DNA from: Pegea sp. RAD2-039
Lineage: Eukaryota; Chordata; Thaliacea; Salpida; Salpidae
DNA: 64,000 bases
Assembly (NCBI GenBank): GCA_034620365.1
Contig: JAQGEQ010000277.1
Span: 140,175 to 204,174 of the forward strand
Direction: 5' to 3'
Shown: in pieces, positions 50,771-62,400 of the stretch
Layout: each line of letters starts with the position of its first letter
Numbering within the stretch: the first letter of the stretch is position 1
The notes under the pieces: generated by a model
What the model was told of the DNA's origin: nothing
The model's input: only the letters and a program-made list of their open reading frames with translations
Databases searched by the model: none
Program-made: the position numbers and the translations under genes

Positions 50771-51826
50771 GAGAATGTGAAAATTTATATGATTAAAAAT
50801 TATGAGATAACATAAAGGCTTTATAAATTGATATATAGATGAATGAAATGTTGATAAATGCCACTAAATTAAAATCATTGCTTGAACCTAGCTTTCAAAA
50901 AAAAATCAAAACACTGATAAAAAAGAGGCACAGGTGAATATGCCTTGAAAAAACAAACAACAAACAGAACAAGAAAGCAAATTGTAGAAACTATTTGCCT
51001 TATGATTTACTTGTTACCGAAGTTACTTAAATAATATTTTTAACCAAAATTACAAGAAATAGAAGATATTGAAGCAGTGTCAGAATCAGAAAGAAGACCC
51101 AAAGCTATGAATAGCCCTGTTTGGCCTTCAGATATTTTTATGTAGAGTCAGTCAATATCTGCTTTTGGTTGGTGCATTTTTTTATTGTTATTAATTTCTT
51201 AAGCCTTATGTCTAGCTTTTAAAGTCTTATTTATTCGCCAGTTGAATGATATTAAATCTATACATCACAACTGAAATTACAAAGCTATTAAATGCTTGAA
51301 CATAGATTTTCACGTATGATTTATCATCCTTACAGCCTTCATCTTATTTCTGATACTCAGTAGAATTCACCTGAAGAAATTAAGTAAAGAGTACATTTTG
51401 AATTGATTATAGAGATGTATGTCATAATAAATTTTCCTTTTTCGCCTTTTCTGATTGTTTCTACAAAAAGTTTATAAACAAACGTATTCTCTTTTAAAAT
51501 GTGCAGCTTTTGTGTTTTTCTTTTATCTTTTAATTTTATAAAGTAAAAACAGTTTGCTGCTACCATCGTTTTAGAATTATGTTTTACGAACTAAATAAAA
51601 AACAACTAAAAACTAATAACTTCTTATTTGTAAGAACTGGACTTTAGAGTAAAAATGCTTATTACACAATTCATACTATCTTTGAACTGAAAATTTATTT
51701 ATACATTCCTTTAATCTATTACGATTTTATTAACTACTGTAAAAAAACGTCTCAGAATGTTAAAACGCCGAAAAGTCGTCTCAGAACATATTAAGTAAGA
51801 AAAAAGAATTTGAAAACATAAAGTAG
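50771..51826. other. Intergenic DNA
   Basis: No supported gene. It should contain the missing right end of the transposon if that survives; I found none. The open frame at 51357-51566 (minus) has no recognisable domain. Confidence 0.35.
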
Positions 51827-53260
51827 CTAACGTTTTCCGTTAAGAACATCAGTTAAAAATGATGGCGAATAATTATACGGTACGCTTTTTGTTCTACCAC
51901 CACGCTTTCTATCTTTCCGTACGAGATAGATGTTCATACCACTTGTCAAGCACGATTTGAAGTGACATCTACAACAGCTAAACTTTCCTTTATAATTCAT
52001 AGGACAGTTTTCCAAACCCTCGAGGCATGTAAATACCTTTCTGCCTTTAGTACAACGTATGAAGAATTGCTTACATGCTTCACAGGTACTAACACCGTAG
52101 TGAACGCCATTTGAAGAGTACTTACAAACTTTGCAAGGGACGCTTGTTGATGGTTTTTTAGCTTTATAAGTTACTTTACGTTTATTACTAGTTGCTGGAT
52201 AACTAGAAGCAATGCTTGCTTTAACAGGTGCAACACACTGTTTACTTTGCATATTAGAAGGTTCAGCTTGCGGTGCCTTAAAATAACCAATTGTATTGTT
52301 ACTGTTGCGTTCCGAACTTTCAACAGGATAAAAGTGTGCTATTGCAGGCTCAGCAGGTTTTATCGTTTCCAAATCTGAAGGCTCTGATTGCGGTGGTGGC
52401 AAAACACCAATAGAATTATTATCGTAAGGTATTGAGCTTCTTGCAAAAGAAGAGTTTTCTAAAACCGGCTCTACAGAGCTTATAGTTGATAAATTGAAGG
52501 GTTCAGCTTGACGTAGTTCAAAATCATCTAGAGTATTGTCACTGTTGTGTTCCGAACTTCTAACAGAAGAGATGTGTTCTATGGCAGGCTCAGCAGGTGT
52601 TATCGTTTCCAAATCTGAAGGCTCTGATTGCGGTGGTGGCAAAACACCAATAGAATTATTATCGTAAGGTATTGAGCTTCTTGCAAAAGAAGAGTTTTCT
52701 AAAACCGGCTCTACAGAGCTTATAGTTGATAAATTGAAGGGTTCAGCTTGACGTAGTTCAAAATCATCTAGAGTATTGTTACTGTTGTGTTCCGAACTTC
52801 TAACAGAAGAGAGGTGTTCTATGGCAGGATCAGCAGGTTGTATCGTTCGCAAATCTAAAGGTTCAGTCTGCGGTGGTGGCAAAACACCAATAGAATTATT
52901 ACCGTTGGGTATTGAGCTTCTTTCAAAAGAAGAGTTTTCCAAAACAGGTCCTAGTGGCATTCTGCTTGGCAAAGTAAAAGGTGCGTGTTGCAGTCCTTGA
53001 AAATATGGCAGAAAGCTGTTACGACCATACAACGCTCTAGCAGGAACCATAAGGTTTGGTAGAAAAGTGGGAAAAGGGTATGGTAGAGCACTTCGCATCG
53101 TTAACGGATTAAAATTAATTAATGGTCTAACTGGAAGATAATAAGGCGGTAGAGAATACGGATACCCATTTAGATATGGAAGGTTTGGTTGGAAGTGAGA
53201 ATAGTCCATTGGTGGATTAGCCTGGCTGCTGCTAGTAGACTGAAAATTTCCAAGATTCAT
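51827..53260 (-). CDS. Nuclear-receptor DNA-binding-domain protein without ligand-binding domain
   Basis: One uninterrupted frame of 477 residues from ATG 53260. Residues about 1-370 are low-complexity, rich in Pro, Ser, Asn and Glu, with an 80-residue unit (RQAEPFNLSTISSVEPVLEN ... VRSSEHNSDNTLDDFEL) repeated twice almost exactly and once more diverged. Near the C-terminus is a full nuclear-receptor zinc module: finger 1 CKVC-x13-CEAC with P-box CEACKQFF, finger 2 with four Cys ending SCCRCHFKSCLTSGM, and an A-box-like VRKDRKRGGRTK as in receptors that read extended half sites (ER, ERR, NR5A). Only about 20 residues follow, so there is no ligand-binding domain. It should act as a DNA-binding regulator. 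A non-coding 5' exon is possible (acceptor-like signals upstream), but no coding intron is seen, in contrast to all conserved genes here. Confidence 0.85.
   Translation of the reverse strand: MNLGNFQSTSSSQANPPMDYSHFQPNLPYLNGYPYSLPPYYLPVRPLINFNPLTMRSALPYPFPTFLPNLMVPARALYGRNSFLPYFQGLQHAPFTLPSRMPLGPVLENSSFERSSIPNGNNSIGVLPPPQTEPLDLRTIQPADPAIEHLSSVRSSEHNSNNTLDDFELRQAEPFNLSTISSVEPVLENSSFARSSIPYDNNSIGVLPPPQSEPSDLETITPAEPAIEHISSVRSSEHNSDNTLDDFELRQAEPFNLSTISSVEPVLENSSFARSSIPYDNNSIGVLPPPQSEPSDLETIKPAEPAIAHFYPVESSERNSNNTIGYFKAPQAEPSNMQSKQCVAPVKASIASSYPATSNKRKVTYKAKKPSTSVPCKVCKYSSNGVHYGVSTCEACKQFFIRCTKGRKVFTCLEGLENCPMNYKGKFSCCRCHFKSCLTSGMNIYLVRKDRKRGGRTKSVPYNYSPSFLTDVLNGKR
52381..52860 (-). repeat. 240-bp tandem duplication inside the nuclear-receptor gene
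   Basis: 52381-52620 and 52621-52860 align without gaps at a 240-bp offset; most of the unit is identical, including the stretch around TTGCAAAAGAAGAGTTTTCT. A further diverged unit flanks on each side. The unit is exactly 80 codons and keeps the frame. Confidence 0.9.
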
Positions 53261-53678
53261 TTTAATATAAGCTTAAAATCAATCTTTGTCTGAAATAAAT
53301 AAGAAAAAGTTAAATTGTTTTCAAAGTTATAACAATAAAGTAATATCGGCTCTTATCCTATTTTCAAAGCTCTTATAACTACTTATGACAAGATTTGTTA
53401 TACAATATTACAACAAGCATTGAATAAAAATTAATACTAGTCTAATTCACACAGCTGTTAATAATAATTTTCGACTGGTGAGCTACAATTTTAATGCTTT
53501 GAATCTATTAAAGTCGCAACTGAAGTTATCGTAGAACATTGTATAACTGGTAAGTGCAAGATCTTTTTAAACTAAGCTTATTAGTTAATTTAGCTCTAAA
53601 TCATAACTGAGTTATTCATTAGATTATCAATCTTTATGTCGCAAACACAGTTTTGTTGTATACTTTTAAATTAGTATG

Positions 53679-55310
53679 TAACTGAATTAAACCCTGATTA
53701 AATACAAAACTTATTCAAATCTAGTCTGGTCTAATTAGAATCTAACAACTTAAGCATTATTTTTTTAACAAACTGAAATCAAAAATCTCTGCTTTAAACC
53801 TATAGATCGATGATCAATAATTGTAAGCAGATGCTAAAATTCAACATAATCTTGTAACCAGTCTAAAACAGAGTGATAATGTCTTTCAAAACTTATTCTA
53901 TAACTATATAAAAGAATTGTTTTTTTGTTTGTTTACAAAAACATGTTTTCAAAATTTTCTATTGAAAGTGCGATAATTGGAAACAAAAATATTAAACAAT
54001 TTAAGACTTTTTTACAAGATTTTAGACTATTACGATCAAAGTTCATGCTTGCAGTAAAAAACAATTGGATATTTGCGCGGTTTCTATTTCTATTTTCCAG
54101 GGTGTTTGAATTAACAACATCTTGTTATTCCAATAAAATTAACATAAATAATAATAGTAAGTATTATTATATATATTTATATTACACTAAATAACCTAAT
54201 CTAAAAAGATGTAGCTTGAAAGTACAGGTGCGGGCAGGTTTTCCATCATTTGCAAACTTATATAACTTGCTTGCAGCTGCTAAAAGTAAAGAAAAAAATG
54301 CAAAAAAGAGTTTGACTGATTTTCGAAAATCAGTGATTAATCAATTTTGTCAAATTTCGTTTCATACTTCATGTATTCATACATTATTTTGTTGCTTTTA
54401 TCTACCAGAATTATATATAAGCATTTAAAGACAATTTTGTCCAGTTTCAACGAAAGTCTTAAATTATCAAATTTTTACTGCTGTAATCGTGTTCTTTGTC
54501 ATTGTAGCTTTCAAAGCTTGTCAGTAACCAACAAGGTAGAGCTGACCAATCAACCTTCTACATCAATATAGTTGGGTTTCCAAGAAACGGTTCAAAAGGT
54601 TTCGAAGACAAGGTTTTACTTTAAGTATCACAAAGTGGCAAAAATACTTTGTAGTTAACTGAATTAAACCCTGATTAAATATAAAACTTATTCAAGTCTA
54701 GCCTGGTCTAATTAGAATCTAACAACTTAAGCATTATATTTTCAACAAACTGAAATTAAAAATTTCTGCTTTAAACCTATAAATCGATGATCAATAATTG
54801 TAAGCAGATGCTAAAATTCAACATAATCTTGTAACCAGTCTAAAACAGAGTGATAATGTCTTTCAAAACTTATTCTATATTTATATAAAAGAATTGTTTT
54901 TTTGTTTGTTTACAAAAACATGTTTTCCAAATTTTCTATTGAAAGTGCGATAATTGGAAACAAAAATATTAAACAATTTAAGACTATTTTACAAGATTTT
55001 AGACTATTACGATCAAAGTTCATGCTTGCAGTAAAAAACAATTGGATATTTGCGCGGTTTCTATTTATATTTTCCAGGGTGTTTGAATTAACAACATCTT
55101 GTTATTCCAATAAAATTAACATAAATAATAATAGTAAGTATTATTATATATATTTATATTACACTAAATAACCTAATCTAAAAAGATGTAGCTTGAAAGT
55201 ACAGGTGCGGGCAGGTTTTCCATCATTTGCAAACTTATATAACTTGCTTGCAGCTGCTAAAAGTAAAGAAAAAAATGCAAAAAAGAATTTGATTGATTTT
55301 TGAAAATCAA
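53679..55310 (+). repeat. 0.65-kb direct repeat pair, each with TATA box and short open frame
   Basis: 53679-54330 and 54656-55310 are near-identical (offset 977 bp). Each carries TATATAAAAGAATTG about 20 bp upstream of an ATG, followed by an 89-codon frame (MFVYKNMFSKFSIESAIIGN..., 53925-54194 and 54902-55171) that differs at only two residues between copies (F/I and L/I). A GTAAGTATT donor lies near the end of each frame and an acceptor TGAAAGTACAG 70 bp later, so the frame could be a first exon. No family is recognised. The pair could be a small duplicated gene or the two ends of a non-autonomous element. Confidence 0.6.
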
Positions 55311-56929
55311 GTTAAATTGATATTAAGCATGAATAAACAAAATAAAGGTTTCAGATGAAGATACAATGTTTATATCTCTTCTTTGATTAGTAGAAGCACC
55401 AGATTCTTTAGATGGCTCAACAGAGATATTATTATCATCATGTGAAGCCACTTTCCATTAAACATCTCTATTCGTTTGGTTTTTTCATCATAATATTGTA
55501 AAATTTGATACTTTACACACTTTATTTCTAAAGGACTCTAACTTATTTTATTCTGAAGCCTTTTCATGTTACACCAACGCAGAATTAGCTTATATTAAAG
55601 GCTAGATTTTTCAGAGAATTTGATTAGTTGATCTTCTGATGGATAAGCAAATTCACAAACAAATTTCATAAATTCCAACCCAGTAGAGGGAAATATATAA
55701 TTGTCTGCAGGATTTTCATTAGCTACAGCAACATTGTTTTCTTCTAACCACAAATCAACAGTAAAAAAATTAACAGTAGATTGTTTGTGGACGCGAGGAG
55801 CTATTGTGGGACACCTTCTGGTTCTTACACGACCACGCACGGACTCGATGGTCTCGAAAAACAGTCAATGCTCATCGGTTTCAGTTTGAGCAAATGTCAG
55901 AGAGCAGACGCCGGTGTTCTCACCATCAGATGTGTAGGGGTGTATACTTCGTAGCAACCAAACTACCATTGATTGAGATTCCAATTTTGTAGTTGTGGTC
56001 GGTTCTGATATAAGTTTCAGTTTTAAATAAAATTTAGAGAAGTCTGCCGAAGACTTAATCACCATCTTCAGTCATTCTAATCACGACAACTTCCGCTTTT
56101 GTAGAAATCAGAGCAAATAAACAGGTTAGAGAATTGGTCAAAACTGCAACTTTCATCTTGTTTACTTTCTCCATTCCAGTGTAGTGATGCTTATTATGTT
56201 TGTTTATCAGATGACGTGCTCTCAAGCTATTCTATAAGCAAACATTTTTCAAAAAAATAAAAATTTGTTTTAATTTTATTAAATGTTTGTTTTCAATTTA
56301 TTGTTAAATGAAATGCAAGGTAGAGTATCTGCTAGAGATTCCAAACTAATCAGCATACTTCTGTATTATTGCCTTTAAAAAGTATCTTTATTATTAATCA
56401 TATTTTCAGTGATTTTAGTCTAAACAAAAATATTTATTTTAAATTAAATGAATCTTTTAAAACATTTGTGATCAAAACATAGATGAAAACATTTTCAAAC
56501 CTTGTTGTAATCTGCGAGATTTTCTAGCAGAAGAACTTCCATTTGTATCGACAGACATTATTCTTAAATGAAATTTGTTATTTGAATTTAACTGTTAATT
56601 TAAACTCTGAAATTTCTAATATTTCAAAATTAGCTACAATTTCCAAATATAACTAAACAAACAAGCTACTGTTTATTTTATGAAAATTAATTTTTGAAAA
56701 CAATACTTATACTTAATTACGATCAAACAATACAGCACAGGTAAGCGTCAAATAGATTTAGGTGCCTAGATGGAAATTGTTGATAATTTAAAATTGCCAA
56801 ATTGGAGTATTTTGAAAATTTCTAAAATTTATAGATTATAGAGAAATGACAAATAAAGTTTAGATAGTTTCATATTGATGATGCTATTTTTGAGCTGAGA
56901 TAGAAAACTACTTATATACAACCTAAACG
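55311..56929. other. Probable transposon debris, unresolved
   Basis: Minus-strand frames at 55595-55840 and 55865-56065 are less AT-biased than random sequence here (TTTTKLESQSMVVWLLRSIH; VANENPADNYIFPSTGLEFM) and lie 20 bp apart, suggesting one broken gene. I could not assign them; the region between two retroelement relics makes a decayed element most likely. Confidence 0.3.
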
Positions 56930-57665
56930 TCATATACATCGAAATTGATTGACTGTGAGAAGTTAACACCTTGACTAAGACATTCTGATCTTCTTTGGGA
57001 TATTTTTATTCTGACGTTTTTGTAAGCTGCTGATAATTGGTGTATCATCATCTGTAGTTCTTTTGCTGAATGAGTAAAATTGCTGCTTCTTTAGCAAAGA
57101 GTAGAATATTGATGGTGATATTTCTTGCGTTTACCTTTAAACATTATGCATCAGAAATACTTCCATCAGAATTTTTAACAAAGAAACAACATGAGCGAAT
57201 TCTTTGCCTACAATACTAAAAAATCTTGCTTTTGTAGAACTTAATGATCTTTGTGTTGCGCATGTCTTTTGGAATAATTATTTCCTTCATTATTATATTA
57301 GAATATCGTGAAGAATGGAAAGGAGATAAGTTTTTGATGCTTTGTAATTTAGACAGTTTACCGTCGCTACCTGGTGCTTTTCCAGAACCCATTGTAGAAA
57401 TGGCTTTACTGAGTTCTTTTTTCGTTTGTTCACAATCTTGATCGTGTATGATTGATAAACATTCCATTCTATCTAGCGTAGTCTTCGTCACGTTGGGAGT
57501 AAGGAGGCAAAAAATACCCAACCCACCTTTGTAATTGTCCATCTCTAAGCACAACAAGATTTCTCCTGTAGCAGATTGTAATGGATACGTTTTGCTGGTT
57601 AAGTTGCACTCCTTATGCCATCGTAAACAGATTTAGTGTCACCCTTTACTGCTTTACTGCTTAGG
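56930..57665 (-). pseudogene. RTE-like LINE reverse-transcriptase relic
   Basis: Read downward from 57665 on the minus strand: GDTKSVYDGIRSA, a stop, then in another frame DCEQTKKELSKAISTMGSGK followed by APGSDG (the linker and first block of the reverse transcriptase), IIPKDMRNTKIIKFYKSK, GKEFAHVVSLLKI, and finally MMIHQLSAAYKNVRIKISQR, which corresponds to the helix after the catalytic FADD box. The FADD residues themselves are not recognisable and most of the core is missing. Several frameshifts and stops make it inactive. The order of blocks and the GDTK...YDG phrase point to the RTE group rather than the CR1-like family elsewhere in the window. Confidence 0.65.
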
Positions 57666-57881
57666 TGGCGTGATACGTTGATGATGTTGACGTATTTATT
57701 AAATTGAGAACTTTACAAGTTTTTCTGGTACGCGCATAGTGATGATGTCTCAGCGCGGTTTACCTACCGTTTTTGAATGGTATTTATAAGAAGCATGCAG
57801 TTTGCAGCATACATGAAAGTGATCTCCTGAAAGATTTCCAGAAGAGCAAATTTACAGTCTCCTTGTCAAAGTAGAACACTA

Positions 57882-58220
57882 TTGAGCCCCTTGCATCTTT
57901 ATTGCACAACTATATGGCTGGGACCACCATCATGGCGGTGGCTGTTTACCGGCATGAATATATTTAATCTTCTACCAAAGGAAACTACTTATGAACCGGT
58001 AACTGTAGTCGTTCGTGTTGGTTTTACTATAAATAGCAAAACTGGAGTAACCTTTTCAAAGAACAAAGCAGAAGCTATGGATATCGAGCTGTTGTGGGTG
58101 TTGCAAGAATCCGTTCTTCACGTCAACAAGAAGGATATAACATGGAGTATAAAAACTGATGCAGCTACACTCAACTGGCGTCGCAAAACGACACTGATTG
58201 CAGCGACAAACTACTTATAG
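57882..58220 (+). other. Unassigned open frame in retroelement debris
   Basis: A 112-codon frame (phrases TYEPVTVVVRVGFTINSKTG and NKKDITWSIKTDAATLNWRR) with a more balanced composition than surrounding DNA. It follows the RTE relic on the other strand. No family recognised; it may be part of another decayed element. Confidence 0.25.
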
Positions 58221-59413
58221 ACTTTGACTTTAAGTTCAAAGTTTTGCGTCTCCTAAAAATATTGTCAATAACCAAGGCCCTTCTAACTGGGTCTTGTTTA
58301 ACTTTTCCTTGTCACAATAATAATGTTTTTTATATAAATATTCAAAATATTCAACATAACGACCAATATACATTTACAGCTTTTGAAAAAACAACACGTA
58401 AATGCAGTTTTAATGACGTCACGATTAGCAGTTGGTTGTGACATATTATCTCCAGTTAAGAGCTGACTAGGTCTAGACTTTGCTTAATCATTTCAAATAA
58501 ATTAAATTATTTATAAAATTAACAAGGATTACCATCACAGAGGAAAATGGTTTTAAAGGAAAAAAATGAAAAGACTCAACTTGGGTTAAAGCTGACAGAC
58601 AGTTTTCTTTAATACTTAGTTATATTACAATGACCTCCACTACCAACTTTTAGTATTCACTTTATAACTTATTAATTTTTTATTAACAATTCTATGAATT
58701 ATAAATGCAGTCTTAAGAGTGTGGTAACTAGTACACAATGCAACTTAATAAAGTATTAGGCTTATCATACTAATATTAATTGAAAGTACAATAAGAAGTA
58801 CAAAACAAATCTATAGCAACTCTAAATATTATTTAAATATCACAAGATTAAACCCATTCCTTATGGTGAGATCTGTATCCATTGGTTTTTAGCGACCTTA
58901 ACTGTTTAAAACTAAAATAAAATAATTGTTTCATACAAATAATTTGGGATAAAGTATTAGTAAACTTGTAAATAATTAGGTAATACACTCAGTTACAGGT
59001 GTTTCTGAGTAAATGAATTAAAAGATAAAGTAAAAGTTAAATAGATTTAATCGGGTTTTACAAATAAGATATGAAACTTCTATTCTTACAGCCTTTGTTT
59101 TTTTTCAAATTAAAAGTTTAAATACTTTACTTTCCAACCAATAATCTTTGGTTTAAGAAATACATCTCCTGAAAATACTACTCCTTATCAAAATATAAGA
59201 ATCAAACGCTTACATCATATGTATTTAATGATCAAACTTTTTGTTCAAACGTAAAAGAGTAGAAACTACAATTTATCATTTTGCAAGTCTCTATACACCA
59301 ATCATATACAGAAAAGAAGAGAATAAAGTATAACAAGCAGATTTCATCAAAGCATTGTTATTTGAAGTATTTTAAATAAAATTCAATCGAGAAATTATAA
59401 TGTATAAAGATTC
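58221..59413. other. Intergenic AT-rich DNA downstream of the ADAMTS-like gene
   Basis: No gene supported. One TGACGTCA lies at 58414-58421, the only copy not within about 10 bp of a recognised exon or inside an intron. Confidence 0.35.
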
Positions 59414-62400
59414 TTAATCATAATAACTTATTTGCAAAAAGCAAGTCCCTCCTGCATTTTGAGAGGCCTGAAAAACGAGTTGAAAGATTAACTTTAAAAT
59501 TTTAAAATGAAAAATGATATCATATTAAACAATAACTTACAACGATTACTACTTTATTAGGAAGAGGTCCTTTAGCTGAAATAGTTTTGTGGCTTTTTCC
59601 TTTTATTTCATAAACTATTCCATCGTGCTCTACTGTTACATAGCCAGTATTATGACAAGTATCGGTTTCTATATATTCGTTTTCTTCAAAACTCTCAATT
59701 GCTACATATAAAAAGCTCTTAAATTATTGGTTTGTAATATTCGAAACGTTATTAAATCAAACATTTTTTTTAATGGTAGAAGCATTTATTGTTGAATCAA
59801 CTTATTTAGTTACTTGCTATTTGACTTACTTATGTGAATAGCTTCTGGAGCAGAGTTTGGTAATTCAGTGATAACTAGTCCTTTTGCCCCAGCAGGAACT
59901 TCAAAAACTTTCATAAACCTACCTACTCATAAAAAAAATCCTTAGTTTTCATTTCAGAAAAAACGTTTAACTGACTATCATTAGGTACATCAAGTTGGTG
60001 AACATCAGAATGAAAAGTACAACTACTTCCATCTCCTCCACAAACTCCACAAACATCTTTTTTTATAAATTGATCATTATGAGAACAAACGGTATTCTGT
60101 AAATTTATATATTTGATTTAAATTTTCAACCTCTGATTAAGAAGTATGAAATCTATCACTAATCGAAGTACAGTTACTTTGTGGTGATCTAATGACAAAA
60201 GTAGTTTATATTGTCCTGCTTATTTTTGAAATAGTATAACTGATGCTAATATTTAAAAGTCTCGTGACTTAACAAGATAAGCAAATAGCATATTTAGATG
60301 TTAAAAAGAAGATTTACTTACATAGCATTTTCCTTGATAACAAGTACCAGACGTTTGACCAATAAAACAAGGTTGGCCATCTTCTACGAATTCAGGAAGC
60401 AGAAAAGCATCTCCACAATGAGAAAATTTACAAAACATTAAGCAAGCCTTATTTTCTAAAAAAAATAGAATCATTTGTTTATAATTATATTAGCTGAATC
60501 GTTTGAAATTAACGAACCCTCTGTCTGATACGCTGGTAGCAAAGTTAAGTCACTACATATTTGTCTACGATAGTGAGGTTTCAGTATATTTTCATTTCTG
60601 TCATCACAATTAATAAAGCAAGGTGTAGCTTCTAATGAACTTCCTTCACATTCACTGCCACCATTTAAAGGCCTGAATGATCATCATGAAGGTTTAATTG
60701 CTGAAGAAAAAGTTGATGGCTATTACTTACGCAGGTGAGTCACATTTTCTAAATCTAGATTGAACACCAGAACCACATTTTGATGAACAATCCGACAAAG
60801 TACTCCAACTACCCCAATTTCCATCAACTTTGTTTTGTTGTATAATATCTTGTATGCCAGGTAAGCAACGACCCCCTAAACAAAACTATAAAGCAAAATA
60901 TCATTTCTTAGTCATGTAACAACTAAAAACACTATCGAAATATTTCTGAAAAATTTTAAAAAGTTAATATTTTTGAGATGAAACATCTTAATTCTTTTTG
61001 ATTATTTATAGTAGGCTATCAATTTTTATCACAAAATTGATGAATATAAATGTCGTATTCTAGCAACAACCAATTTATCATTTTTCATATAATTTTTTAC
61101 ATGTACTTACACTATTAGGTCCACATTTAGTGCCGTTTAATACGACACTACCGTCAGTGAACAGAGCTTGTTGTGAACCAAACGTAATTGGTTCCATACA
61201 CCAAAGTCTGCCACAAATGTTTTTAAGCATCTAAAAAACGATTTTTATTATAAAAACTTTCATATTTAAATCTTGAAATTATGTCTGTTTACTATATAAA
61301 AGTATTTATATTGTCTAGCTTCTATTAAATTTGAGAAAAGGTATTGTTTCAATTTAAAACATAAATCTTCACCCGAGGAGCAGCAACTGCGCCATCACCC
61401 CACAGTGCAAAACATTGAAAATTATGAGAAAACAACTTTCCTAGATAAGGTTCAAACCGACCCAAAGGTTTGACTTGTTTATTAACTAGACATGTAAGAC
61501 GTCTGCAAGTAATTCAAAAAAGTATTTTAAATTTTTAATTCAGTTCAATATTTAATAGACTTATGTATACACAGATAAAAACAACTTACGAGCTTTTTTC
61601 AAGGGAAGCAATTGAACATCTTGACCAATGTAAGGAATAAAGTAGTGGTGATCGAAAAATAGAAGTGACAAAGTTAATTTGATTAGACTTACAAGGTGTA
61701 AATTCAACTGGTACAACATGAAGCCTATAAAAGAATTTCTAGATGTAAAGTAAATTTTGTAAATATTGCTTGTAGACTAAGTTAAACATACGCAAAGGCA
61801 ATGTTTTGTGTCAGTCTGAGTATTGTAGATGTCCCTGAATCTTGTACGTTAAAAATTGGAGTTTTTTCTCCACAAACAAATCTTTCGAAACTCATGTCTA
61901 CAAGATACCACAAAATCATGATAGTTGTACCAACTAAATTAAATATTTACTTTTCATCATGTAATCTGCCTTTGTAAGATAAACTATTATATCCAGATCA
62001 TCTTTTTTAGCTTGCATTTCTAACTCAAGATGTGACATAACAGACTCTAAGCCAGAGTCAATCGCAATTTGATGAACTCTTGCACTCTGTCAAAAAAACG
62101 AAACCAAATATAATTTGCAAATATGTTTATATAAAGTTATACTGTGTAGATTAAAACAAAGCGTAAAAAGCAGTAATACCTTAGAAAGACTTAATTTCAT
62201 AACTTTTTCTAAGCTGATTTTTATATCTATCCCTTTTCTTCTAAGTTCAACGTGTTGAAACAGTTTATTTGTCTTGAAAAGTAATATGAAAATAAGAATT
62301 TTGTAAAAAGTAATTAGTATTTCTATAACTTTTATTTTTAATTTAGTATATTCAAAATATTAGAAAACTGATATACTTCATGAATTAGATAGTTTATCCA

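Noticed and set aside
52776..53000. Plus-strand 74-codon frame
   Set aside because: Antisense to the nuclear-receptor gene's repeat region; no family resemblance.
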